From: Herbaspirillum sp. AP02
GTDB taxonomy: Bacteria > Pseudomonadota > Gammaproteobacteria > Burkholderiales > Burkholderiaceae_D
Assembly: GCF_015767275.1 (NCBI RefSeq)
Contig: NZ_JADWMY010000009.1
Coordinates: 62,001 to 126,000 of the forward strand
Direction: 5' to 3'
Length of the DNA: 64,000 nucleotides
The first letter of the stretch is position 1. Each line of letters opens with the position of its first letter. The translations under genes were made by a program, and so were the position numbers. Below the pieces are notes generated by a model. The model made no database searches. It worked only from the letters and a program-made list of their open reading frames with translations, and was not told the origin of the DNA. Shown one piece after another: positions 46,324-54,754 of this stretch.

Positions 46324-47202
46324 ATGTTGCTGTTGTCGGCACTGATCAGCGGATTCGGACTGGGGAGCATGTACGGTCTGATGGCGCTCGGCTTCTATAT
46401 GACGTATGCCGTTTCCGGCACCGTCAATTTTGCACAGGGCAGCTCCATGATGCTGGGCGCCGTGCTGTGTTTCACCTTCGCCCAGACGCTGGGCTGGCCG
46501 ATGTGGCTGGCCATCCTGCTGGCCCTGGCAGCCTGTGCGCTGTACGGTTTGCTGGTGGAGATACTGGCGGTGCGTCCCTTCGCGCGCCAGGGTTCCAATG
46601 CCTGGCTGATGTCCACCGTGGCGCTGGGTATCGTGCTCGATAACCTGGTCATGCACACCTTCGGCAAGGAGCCGCGCAGCCTGCCTTCGCCGCTGGCGCT
46701 GTCGTCCATCGAACTGGGCGGCGTGGGCTTGGGCGTGTACCCGCTGCACCTGTTGATCCCGGCCATCGGCCTGGCACTCGCCGCCTTGCTGCATACCGTC
46801 TCGCGTCGCACCCGCTGGGGGACGGCCCTGCTGGCGGTAGTACAGAACCGCGATGCGGCGCGCCTGATGGGCATTCCCATCACCCGTGCGATTGCGGTGG
46901 CCTTCGCGCTTTCGACCCTGCTGGCCGGCGTGGCCGGGGTGCTGATCGCGCCGCTGTTCAACGTCAATGCCGACATGGGCACGCTGTTCGGCCTGAAGGC
47001 CTTCGCGGTGGCCATCCTCGGTGGCATCACCAGCGCCTGGGGCGTGATGATCGCCGGCCTGCTGTTCGGCATGGCCGAGGCGCTCATCACGGCCACCCTC
47101 GGTTCCGGTTATACCCAGATCATCACCTTCGCTCTGGTGATCGTGGTGCTGGCCATTCGTCCCAACGGCCTGTTCGGTCGCGCACAGGTGAAAAAGGTAT
47201 GA
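46324..47202 (+). CDS. HAAT ABC transporter permease (LivH)
   Basis: This 292-residue permease has about eight membrane segments. GFGLGSMYGLMALGFYMTYAVSGTVNFAQGS at the start and the cytoplasmic loop NRDAARLMGIPITRAIAVAF near residue 178 are characteristic of LivH. It ends with IRPNGLFGRAQVKKV. Its stop overlaps the start of the next gene by four bases. It forms the transmembrane channel with the LivM part of that fusion protein. Confidence 0.92.
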   Translation: MLLLSALISGFGLGSMYGLMALGFYMTYAVSGTVNFAQGSSMMLGAVLCFTFAQTLGWPMWLAILLALAACALYGLLVEILAVRPFARQGSNAWLMSTVALGIVLDNLVMHTFGKEPRSLPSPLALSSIELGGVGLGVYPLHLLIPAIGLALAALLHTVSRRTRWGTALLAVVQNRDAARLMGIPITRAIAVAFALSTLLAGVAGVLIAPLFNVNADMGTLFGLKAFAVAILGGITSAWGVMIAGLLFGMAEALITATLGSGYTQIITFALVIVVLAIRPNGLFGRAQVKKV

Positions 47203-49805
47203 ATCGTCTTCCCCCTTCCATTGCCCGCAGCCTGCAGGCGAAAGGCTCCACGTCGGCAGCACCGGCAGCATCGGCTGTGCCTGCAGTTTCATCCCCTGTC
47301 AAGCTCGGTCTGGGTAGCCCCGCCGCACTGATGTTCTCGGCAATGGGCCTGATCGCTGCCATCACGCTGGCGCTCTCGATCAACAGCTACTACGTCTTCG
47401 TGCTGGCCGGCATTGCGCTGGTGGCCATCGTCGGTATCGGCCTGAATGTCCTGATCGGCCTGACCGGGCAGGTCTCCTTCGGCCATGTCGGCTTCTATGC
47501 GGTGGGCGCCTATACGGTGGCCATCCTCACCACCAAGGCCGGGTTGTCGTTCTGGCTGGCCTGGCCACTGGCGGCGCTGGTGGCCGGTGCACTGGGCATC
47601 TTGCTGGCGCTGCCGGCGCTGCGCGTGAAGGGGCCCTATCTGGCCATGATCACGATCGCCTTCAGCTTCATCATCCAGCACGCCATCATCGAACTGCGCG
47701 ATCTCACCGGTGGCCAGAACGGCATCATGGGGCTGGTCGCACCGTCCTTCATGGGTTTGCAGGCCGAGCGCGCGATTGCCGTGCTGGGTCTGGTGACGGC
47801 GGCGGTGGTATTGGCCGCCTACTGCTGGCTCTCGCGCGGCAGCTGGGGCGCGGCCATGCGCGCCGTGCGCGACAGCGAGACGGCGGCCGAATCCATCGGT
47901 CTCAATCCGCTGGTGATCAAGACCGTCGCCTTTGCGGTGTCGGCCGCGCTGGCTGGACTGGCCGGTGGCCTGTTCGCGCCGTTGTCCACCTTCGTCACGC
48001 CGGACACCTTCAGCTTCATGCAGTCCATCCTCTTCGTGCTGGTGGTGGTGCTGGGTGGTTCCGGTTCCACCCTCGGCCCGGTGATCGGTGCCGTGATCGT
48101 GGGTGCACTGCCGGAACTGCTGTCCAGCCTGGAAGACTACCGTCTCCTGTTCTTCGGCGCCTTGCTGTTGTTGGTGCTGTGGGTCGCACCCGATGGCGTG
48201 ACGGGTCTGCTGGGCAAGCTCGCTGCGCGCCTGCGCAAGCCGGCCGCTTTCCCACCTTCCGTCACCGCTACGCAGGACGATGACATTGCCCAGCCGGCAC
48301 TGCCGTCAAGGACGCGCCGCACCTTGTCCGCGGACGGACTCACCATGGTCTTCGGTGGCGTGCGCGCCGTCAGCGATCTTGGCTTCGAGGTGCCCGGTGC
48401 CGCCGTCACCAGCCTGATCGGCCCCAACGGTGCGGGCAAGACCACGGCGCTGAACATGCTCTCCGGCTTCTATCGCCCCAGTGCCGGTCGCTTCATGCTG
48501 GGCGACACCGAACTGGCCGGACTACCGGCCTTCCGCATCGCCCGCCATGGCGTGGCCCGTACCTACCAGACTTCGCAACTGTTCGGCAGCCTGTCGGTGG
48601 CCGACAATGTGGCGCTGGCCTGCGCACGCGGTCGCCTGGGCGGCCTGCTGTCCTCACGCGGCTTCCTGGACGGCGCGGTGCGCGAACACAGCCAACGCCT
48701 GCTGGACTTCTGCGGCTATCGCGGTGCACTCGACATCGCCAGCGCCGACCTGGCTCACGTCGATCGCCGTCTGGTGGAAATCGCCCGGGCGCTGGCCGCC
48801 GATCCCGACGTACTGTTGCTCGATGAACCAGCTGCCGGCCTGTCGCGCGAAGACAAGACCTTGCTGGCGCAACTGTTGACCCGCATCGCCGCGGCCGGCA
48901 TCAGCGTGGTGGTGGTCGAGCACGACATGGAACTGGTGATGCAGATTTCACGCCGCATCGTGGTACTGGACGCCGGGCAGCGCCTGGCCATCGGCAGCCC
49001 GCAGGAAGTACAGAACGATCCCGCCGTGCGCAAGGCCTACCTGGGCGAGGGCGGCCAGCAGCCGGTGGCGGTGGCACGCGCAGCAGTGGCCGGTGCCAGC
49101 GAATTGCTGGGCGTCGGCGAGCTGGTCACAGGCTATGGCGCCGAACCGGTCCTGCATGGCATCAACCTGCAGGTCAGGCAGGGCGAGATGATTGCGCTGC
49201 TGGGCGCCAATGGCGCCGGCAAGTCCACCCTGATGCGCGCGCTGGCCGGCTTGCACCGACCGGTACAGGGCGGTATCCACGTCGGCGGCGTTAACCTGAT
49301 GCACCTGCGTGCCGAGCAGATCGTGCGCCATGGCGTGGTGCTGGTGCCGGAGGGCCGGCAGGTGTTCCCCGAACTGTCGGTACTGGACAATATCCGCCTC
49401 GGCGCCTTCCTCTATCCGCAGGACGTGGAAGCGCGGGTAGAGGAAATGCTGGGACGCTTCCCGCGTCTGCGTGAACGCCTGCATCAGCGCGCCGGCCTGC
49501 TCTCCGGCGGCGAGCAGCAGATGCTGGCCATCGCCCGTGGCCTGATGTCGCGCCCGCGTGTGCTGCTGCTGGATGAACCATCGCTGGGTCTGGCGCCGAA
49601 GGTGATCGCCGAACTGTTCGCGGCGCTGGACCAGTTGCGCCGCGAAAACATGACCATCGTGCTGGTGGACCAGATGGCGGCCCTGGCGCTGTCGCTGGCC
49701 GACCGCGCCTACGTGATCGAAGGCGGGCGCGTGGTGGCGCAGGGCACGGCCGCCGAGATTGCCGCCAACGACGCCCTGGCCAAGGCCTATCTGGGCGCCC
49801 ACTGA
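47199..49805 (+). CDS. LivM-LivG-LivF fusion: HAAT permease plus two ATPase domains
   Basis: This 868-residue polypeptide combines three transporter parts. Residues about 40-345 are a LivM permease, with GLTGQVSFGHVGFYAVGAY and the loop VRDSETAAESIGLNP. Residues about 375-610 are a LivG ATPase, with Walker A LIGPNGAGKTT near 407 and Walker B VLLLDEPAAGL near 540; its ABC signature is degenerate, reading LAHVDRR instead of a LSYGQ-like form. Residues about 630-868 are a LivF ATPase with Walker A LGANGAGKST and a normal LSGGEQQ signature. LivM-LivG fusions are known; all three in one chain is unusual. It is coupled to livH by a four-base overlap. Confidence 0.9.
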   Translation: MNRLPPSIARSLQAKGSTSAAPAASAVPAVSSPVKLGLGSPAALMFSAMGLIAAITLALSINSYYVFVLAGIALVAIVGIGLNVLIGLTGQVSFGHVGFYAVGAYTVAILTTKAGLSFWLAWPLAALVAGALGILLALPALRVKGPYLAMITIAFSFIIQHAIIELRDLTGGQNGIMGLVAPSFMGLQAERAIAVLGLVTAAVVLAAYCWLSRGSWGAAMRAVRDSETAAESIGLNPLVIKTVAFAVSAALAGLAGGLFAPLSTFVTPDTFSFMQSILFVLVVVLGGSGSTLGPVIGAVIVGALPELLSSLEDYRLLFFGALLLLVLWVAPDGVTGLLGKLAARLRKPAAFPPSVTATQDDDIAQPALPSRTRRTLSADGLTMVFGGVRAVSDLGFEVPGAAVTSLIGPNGAGKTTALNMLSGFYRPSAGRFMLGDTELAGLPAFRIARHGVARTYQTSQLFGSLSVADNVALACARGRLGGLLSSRGFLDGAVREHSQRLLDFCGYRGALDIASADLAHVDRRLVEIARALAADPDVLLLDEPAAGLSREDKTLLAQLLTRIAAAGISVVVVEHDMELVMQISRRIVVLDAGQRLAIGSPQEVQNDPAVRKAYLGEGGQQPVAVARAAVAGASELLGVGELVTGYGAEPVLHGINLQVRQGEMIALLGANGAGKSTLMRALAGLHRPVQGGIHVGGVNLMHLRAEQIVRHGVVLVPEGRQVFPELSVLDNIRLGAFLYPQDVEARVEEMLGRFPRLRERLHQRAGLLSGGEQQMLAIARGLMSRPRVLLLDEPSLGLAPKVIAELFAALDQLRRENMTIVLVDQMAALALSLADRAYVIEGGRVVAQGTAAEIAANDALAKAYLGAH

Positions 49806-49823
49806 GGACACTGAGGAATCAGC

Positions 49824-50237
49824 ATGGAATCGACACAACCGTTCGAGATCAACCTGCCGGAGGTCGTGGCCGAAGTGCGCCATGCCTTCCAGCGTTATGA
49901 AGTGGCGCTGACCACCAACCAGGTCGAGGTGCTGGATGAGCTCTTCCTCGATGGACCGCATACCGTACGCTACGGCGCCACCGAGAACCTGGTCGGTACC
50001 GATGCCATCCGCGCCTTCCGCCAGGGGCGCTCGCCGAAGAACCTGATGCGCACCCTGCGCCAGACCGTCATCACCACCTACGGTCAGGACTATGCCGTCG
50101 CCAATACCGAGTTCAGCCGCGAGGGGGAAACGCGCATCGGCCGCCAGAGCCATACCTGGCTGCGCCTGCCGCAGGGCTGGCGCATCGTCGCCGCGCATGT
50201 TTCCTGGATGGATGCACCGAAATCGATGCCGGCCTGA
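49824..50237 (+). CDS. hpxZ: HpxZ/AtzH-like protein (DUF3225, NTF2-like)
   Basis: This 137-residue protein resembles HpxZ of the oxalurate pathway and AtzH of the cyanuric acid pathway. The run [45 protein letters not shown] and [14 protein letters not shown] is characteristic. Members accompany amidases of the ureide pathways; AtzH is reported to act as an amidase on an unstable intermediate, and HpxZ has no settled reaction. It follows the transporter fusion gene by 18 bp and precedes the HpxW-like gene, as in hpx clusters. Confidence 0.85.
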   Translation: MESTQPFEINLPEVVAEVRHAFQRYEVALTTNQVEVLDELFLDGPHTVRYGATENLVGTDAIRAFRQGRSPKNLMRTLRQTVITTYGQDYAVANTEFSREGETRIGRQSHTWLRLPQGWRIVAAHVSWMDAPKSMPA

Positions 50238-50308
50238 ACGCTGCGCCGTCCCCGGTTATCATCGTCGCATTGCCTTCCCATCCAATATAAATACCTCAGG
50301 AGTCAGCC

Positions 50309-51892
50309 ATGTTGTATAGCAAGACCTGTCTGGGCGGTATGGTCACCGCTCCCCATCACCTGGCCGCGCAAGCCGGCGCGCAGATCCTGCGCGAAGGCGG
50401 CAATGCGGTCGAAGCCATGGTGGCTGCGGCTGCCGCCATCGCGGTGGTCTATCCGCACATGAACGGCATCGGCGGCGACGGCTTCTGGCTGATCAGCGAG
50501 CCCGGTCGCGAGCCGGTGGCGATCCGCGCCTGCGGACCGTCGGCGGCCCTGGCGACCAAGGCGTTCTATGCCGGGCATGGCTACAGCGCGGTACCCACCC
50601 GTGGCGCGCATGCGGCGCTGACGGTGGCCGGCGCCGTGGGAGGCTGGTCGGCCGCACTCGATTACGCGCAACGCTTCGGCCGCGCTCTGCCGCTGCCGGT
50701 GCTCTTGGCCGACGCCATCCGTCACGCCCAGGCCGGGGTCCCCATCACCCGTTCGCAACATGAACTCACCCGCGACAAGTGGGGCGAACTCAAGGACCAG
50801 CCCGGCTTTGCCGCCACCTATGCGGCCGCCGGCATTCCGGCCCAGGGTGCGGTGCTGAAACAGCCAGCCCTGGCCGCGAGCCTGTCGCGCCTGGCCGAAG
50901 CCGGACTGGACGACTTCTATCGCGGCGACCTCGCCGCCACCCTGGCAGCCGGCCTGGAAGCGGCCGGCAGCCCGGTGCGTCGTGCCGACCTGGAAGCCTT
51001 CCGCGCCCAGATCGTGCAGCCGCTGATGGTGCAATTGCGCTCAGGCCGCGTCTACAATCTGCCGCCGCCGACGCAGGGCGTCTCCGCGCTGATGATCATC
51101 GGCCTGTTCGATCGGCTGGGCATCACCGAGGCCGATGGCTTCGCCCATATCCACGGCCTGGTGGAAGCCACCAAGCGCGCCTTCATCCTGCGTAACAAGC
51201 ATGTCACCGACCCGGCCCACATGAGCGTGGACGCGGCGCACTGGCTGCTGGCCGAGGCACTGGACCAGGAGGCGCGCCAGATCCACCTGCAGCAGGCCGC
51301 GCCCTGGCCGCATCCGGCCAAGCCCGGCGACACCATCTGGATGGGCGCGGCCGATGCGCAGGGCCGCGTGGTCAGCTACATCCAGAGCATCTTCTGGGAA
51401 TTCGGCAGTGGCGTGGTGCCGGCCGATACCGGCATCGTCTGGCAGAACCGTGGCGCCAGTTTCACCCTGGACGATGGCGCCAACCAGCTGCAGCCGGGCA
51501 AGCTGCCGTTCCATACCCTCAATCCCTCGCTGGCGCGTCTGGAGGATGGCCGTACCCTGGCCTACGGCACCATGGGTGGGGAAGGGCAGCCGCAGACCCA
51601 GGCCGCCGTATTCACCCGTCATGTGCTCTTCGGCCAGAACCTGCAGGCCGCCGTCAGCGCGCCGCGCTGGCTGCTGGGACGGACCTGGGGCGATGTCTCC
51701 ACCAACCTGAAGGTCGAAGGCCGGGTGCCGGCCACCACTATCGAGGCCCTGCGCCAGGCAGGTCACGAAGTGCAGGTGGTGGAGGAATACACCGACATGA
51801 TGGGACACGCCGGCGCAGTCTGCGTGCATCCGGATGGCGTCATCGAAGGCGCCACCGATCCCCGCGCCGATGGCGTGTGCGCCGGCCTGTAA
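50309..51892 (+). CDS. hpxW: Gamma-glutamyltransferase family oxamate amidohydrolase (HpxW-like)
   Basis: This 527-residue Ntn-hydrolase precursor resembles HpxW, which splits oxamate to oxalate and ammonia. The N-terminal region has AGAQILREGGNAVEAMVAAAA and NGIGGDGFWLI, as in gamma-glutamyltransferases. The self-cleavage threonine is expected in PGDTIWMGAADAQG near residue 343, after which the small subunit starts. It lacks a signal peptide, unlike periplasmic GGT, so it is cytoplasmic. FWEFGSGVVPADTGIVWQNRG and TMGGEGQPQTQAA follow the family pattern. Placement after hpxZ supports the call. A terminator follows. Confidence 0.85.
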   Translation: MLYSKTCLGGMVTAPHHLAAQAGAQILREGGNAVEAMVAAAAAIAVVYPHMNGIGGDGFWLISEPGREPVAIRACGPSAALATKAFYAGHGYSAVPTRGAHAALTVAGAVGGWSAALDYAQRFGRALPLPVLLADAIRHAQAGVPITRSQHELTRDKWGELKDQPGFAATYAAAGIPAQGAVLKQPALAASLSRLAEAGLDDFYRGDLAATLAAGLEAAGSPVRRADLEAFRAQIVQPLMVQLRSGRVYNLPPPTQGVSALMIIGLFDRLGITEADGFAHIHGLVEATKRAFILRNKHVTDPAHMSVDAAHWLLAEALDQEARQIHLQQAAPWPHPAKPGDTIWMGAADAQGRVVSYIQSIFWEFGSGVVPADTGIVWQNRGASFTLDDGANQLQPGKLPFHTLNPSLARLEDGRTLAYGTMGGEGQPQTQAAVFTRHVLFGQNLQAAVSAPRWLLGRTWGDVSTNLKVEGRVPATTIEALRQAGHEVQVVEEYTDMMGHAGAVCVHPDGVIEGATDPRADGVCAGL

Positions 51893-51913
51893 ATCTCCAT
51901 TTCCCACCCCGCG

Positions 51914-51960
51914 ACGGATGGCCGCGATCCTCACAGATCGTCGCCATCCGTTGTCTTTTT
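51914..51960 (+). terminator. Terminator after hpxW-like gene
   Basis: ACGGATGGC pairs with GCCATCCGT; the stem continues, with two mismatches, through CGATC and GATCG around a short loop, then TTGTCTTTTT. It lies 22 bp after the stop codon. Confidence 0.8.
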
Positions 51961-51985
51961 GCATTTCCCGTCTGTCGGGAAATGC
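51961..51985. repeat. GCATTTCCCG inverted repeat, third copy at 52087
   Basis: GCATTTCCCG and CGGGAAATGC form a perfect 10-bp dyad around TCTGT. The same CGGGAAATGC appears a third time at 52087-52096, about 100 bp downstream and just before the cyclase leader. Repeated use at a gene's 5' side suggests a regulator-binding site or an RNA structure. Confidence 0.5.
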
Positions 51986-52162
51986 TGTCTATTGCGCGCT
52001 TTTGCCTGCAGTCATGTCGCTTTGAGGGGAAAGCGTTGCGGAGTATTGGTGAGTATTTTCCTGTGTAAAAATTTTCTCGAAGTTTTTCGGGAAATGCGAT
52101 GAAAAACCATAGTTGTTCTGGCAAGATGCCGAAATACCCAAGCGGTTCACAGGGGAGCCGTC

Positions 52163-52195
52163 ATGCATCCAGTCGTATCGCAGCATTTTGTCTGA
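52163..52195 (+). CDS. Possible 10-codon leader peptide ahead of cyclase gene
   Basis: ATG 52163 is preceded by AGGGGAG at an ideal distance and encodes MHPVVSQHFV before TGA 52193. The cyclase frame has no ATG here, but TTG 52197 begins one base after the leader stop. This suggests coupled translation. The peptide may have no function of its own. Confidence 0.4.
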   Translation: MHPVVSQHFV

Positions 52196-52196
52196 A

Positions 52197-54347
52197 TTGA
52201 ACAAGAAAAACGCCCCATCTCCGCCGAATCTGTCGTCGCTGATTACGCTGGGGGTGGTTATAACTGTGCTCATCACGACCGTGTCAGTGCTGATTCTGGT
52301 GGATCAGTTCACGCGCGGCTACGCGCGTTCGGAATCCGAAACGCGCATGAAGCAGCTGGCCTGGCAGATGCAGGACGCGCTCGAGCGCGGCATGAGCGAA
52401 CGCGAAATCGATCTGCGCCTGCTGGTGCAACGTCCTTCCATCCGCACCGCGACCGACGTGACGCGCGTGCGCCGGGTGCTCAACGAACTGCAGTCCAATG
52501 TGCCGCACTATGCCTGGATCGGCCTGGCGCAACCCGACGGCGCCGTGCTGGCGGCCACCAATGGCTTGCTTGAAGGTGTCAGCGTGGCCGAGCGCCCCTG
52601 GTTCCAGGAAGGCCAGAAAAGCGAATATACGGGCGACTACCATCCCGCACTCCTCTTGAGCAAAAAGCTGCAGCCGCAGTCCGATCCCTGGCGTTTCGTC
52701 GACCTCGCTGCGCCCGTACAGGATGCTGACGGCCATCTGGTGGGCGTGCTGGGCATGCATCTGTCCTGGAGCTGGGCCCGCGATATCGCCGCCAAGCTGC
52801 TCGATCCCACCGGCAATCGCTACGACGTGGACGTGATCATCGTGCGCGATGACGACACGGTCATCCTCGGTCCCCGCAACCTGGAAGAAACCAAGATCGA
52901 TACCGCCAGCGTGCGCGCAGCGCGGACCTCGCGCAACGGCGGCTCGCTGCTGGAGACCTGGCCAGATGGTCAGCGTTATGTCACCGGTTACGCCCGTACC
53001 GGACAGAAGGGTGGCATGAAGCTGAACTGGAGCGTGCTGGTACGCCAGCCCGAGTCGGTGGCGCTGGCTGCCTTCCGCGATCTGGAGCGCCGCGTGATCC
53101 TGGTCGGCACGCTCTCCGGGGTGGTGCTGGTGGTGCTGGCCTATGTCCTGACGCGGCGCCTGGTGGCACCCATCAATGCGTTGTCAGCCGCACTGGAACA
53201 GCGTGCCGCAGGGCGCTCGGATGTCTCCATCCCGCGCGTGGACAGCTATCGCGAAATCCATTTGCTGTCTTCCACCCTGGTCAACATGGTGGCACGCGAA
53301 GAAAGCTATCTGCGCGAAGTGCGTTCTCTCAACGAAGGCCTGGAACAGCGTGTCGCCGAACGCACCAGCCGCCTGCACGAGACCGCCACGGCCCTGCAGC
53401 AGGCGCTGGACCAGCAGCAGGCCAACCAGATCCAGCTCGAAGAAAGCGCCGCCGAATTGCGCGCCATCCTGGAAAATGCCCAGGACGCCTTCATCGCCGC
53501 CGACGAACAGGGGCGGGTGGTCGAATGGAACCGCCAGGCCGAACTGTTGCTGGGTTGGCCGCGTGACCAGGCCATGGGACGCGACATGGCTGAACTGATC
53601 ATCCCGCCGGACATGCGGGCTGCGCACAATCGTGGCATGGCGCAGTTCCTCGAGGATGGCACCAGCGTGGTCATCAACAACCGCATCGAACTGCAGGCCC
53701 TGCATTACGATGGACATGAATTGCCCATCGAGATCACGGTCGGGCATGTCAAGCGGCAGAGCGGCCACCTGTTCATCGCCTTCCTGCATGACATCACCGA
53801 ACGCCTGGCCTTCCGTGACCAGATGCGTGAGCTGGCCCTCACCGACGTACTGACCAGCCTGCCCAATCGCCGCGCCTTCAGCGACCGCCTGCCCGAGGGC
53901 ATGATGCGCGCGCGCCGCGCCCATCAGCTGCTGGCCCTGTTCTTCATGGATCTGGACGGATTCAAGGGCATCAACGACCGCTACGGTCACGAAGCCGGCG
54001 ATGAACTGCTGGTCGAGTTTGCGCGTCGTCTGCAACAATCGGTGCGCGACGTCGATACCGTGGCGCGCCTGGCCGGCGACGAGTTCGTGGTGATCCTGGA
54101 AAACCTGCAATCCCAGGAAGACGCCCTGATGGTGGCCGAGAAGGTCCTCCACACCATCCGCGAACCCTTCCAGCTGACCCACTCCACGGTCAACATCTCC
54201 AGCAGTATCGGGGTGGCGGTCTACCACCCCGACCTGGACGGCGAAGTCGGCCCCGAAGAACTCCTGGCCATGGCCGACAAGGCCATGTACGCCGCCAAGC
54301 GTCTGGGCAAGAACCGCGTCGAACTGGGCAAGGTGTCCGACGTCTGA
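52197..54347 (+). CDS. Membrane sensor diguanylate cyclase (Cache-HAMP-PAS-GGDEF)
   Basis: This 716-residue protein should make c-di-GMP in response to a periplasmic signal. A first membrane segment lies near residues 12-36 and a second near 299-318, enclosing a Cache-type sensor (PHYAWIGLAQPDGAVLAATNG). A HAMP segment (RRLVAPINALSAALEQ) and a coiled-coil lead to a PAS domain from about residue 418 and a GGDEF domain from about 545. The active-site motif reads RLAGDEF, an AGDEF variant that is often active. The start is uncertain: TTG 52197 is proposed because it follows a leader frame, and a TTG at 52113 would add 28 residues without a clear ribosome site. Confidence 0.85.
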   Translation: MNKKNAPSPPNLSSLITLGVVITVLITTVSVLILVDQFTRGYARSESETRMKQLAWQMQDALERGMSEREIDLRLLVQRPSIRTATDVTRVRRVLNELQSNVPHYAWIGLAQPDGAVLAATNGLLEGVSVAERPWFQEGQKSEYTGDYHPALLLSKKLQPQSDPWRFVDLAAPVQDADGHLVGVLGMHLSWSWARDIAAKLLDPTGNRYDVDVIIVRDDDTVILGPRNLEETKIDTASVRAARTSRNGGSLLETWPDGQRYVTGYARTGQKGGMKLNWSVLVRQPESVALAAFRDLERRVILVGTLSGVVLVVLAYVLTRRLVAPINALSAALEQRAAGRSDVSIPRVDSYREIHLLSSTLVNMVAREESYLREVRSLNEGLEQRVAERTSRLHETATALQQALDQQQANQIQLEESAAELRAILENAQDAFIAADEQGRVVEWNRQAELLLGWPRDQAMGRDMAELIIPPDMRAAHNRGMAQFLEDGTSVVINNRIELQALHYDGHELPIEITVGHVKRQSGHLFIAFLHDITERLAFRDQMRELALTDVLTSLPNRRAFSDRLPEGMMRARRAHQLLALFFMDLDGFKGINDRYGHEAGDELLVEFARRLQQSVRDVDTVARLAGDEFVVILENLQSQEDALMVAEKVLHTIREPFQLTHSTVNISSSIGVAVYHPDLDGEVGPEELLAMADKAMYAAKRLGKNRVELGKVSDV

Positions 54348-54754
54348 TTGGCCGGCGCTGCCGGCCGCTATTGTTTTCTCTTCCCGTTTCTCCCCTCGTT
54401 ATTACCGTAGCGCCGCCATGGTGTCTTGCGGTTGTCAGGTATTCCAGCGTCTTCTCGGCGTGATGCCCTGCCAATCTGAATCCGGACGCGATCCAGACCT
54501 TGCATTCAAAGACACTCAAAAGACATTCTTCGATTTATTACGCTTTCTTCGACGCGGCTTCTTATCGCGCCATGCTGGTCGCAGATAATCCCGGACTCTG
54601 CGATATCTACGTTTCAGTCATCTCTTCATTCGCTACTACGGACTCGACGATCGTGAAAACAGCTCTCGCCGCCCCACCAGATGTTGAATTCCGACAATCC
54701 GACGGAGAATCGACCATCGCGTCCGGCTCCCGTATTGCGTAGCTACCTATACAC
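54348..54754. other. 407-bp region without a convincing gene
   Basis: Base composition drops compared with its neighbours towards the 3' side. An 80-codon frame at 54500-54742 has no family features and no good ribosome site. I see no clear terminator or promoter. The region probably marks the 5' side of an accessory insertion that carries the nuclease gene. Confidence 0.4.

Noticed and set aside
54500-54742. 80-codon frame between the cyclase and nuclease genes
   Set aside because: No ribosome site, no family features and unremarkable composition; it looks like a chance open frame.
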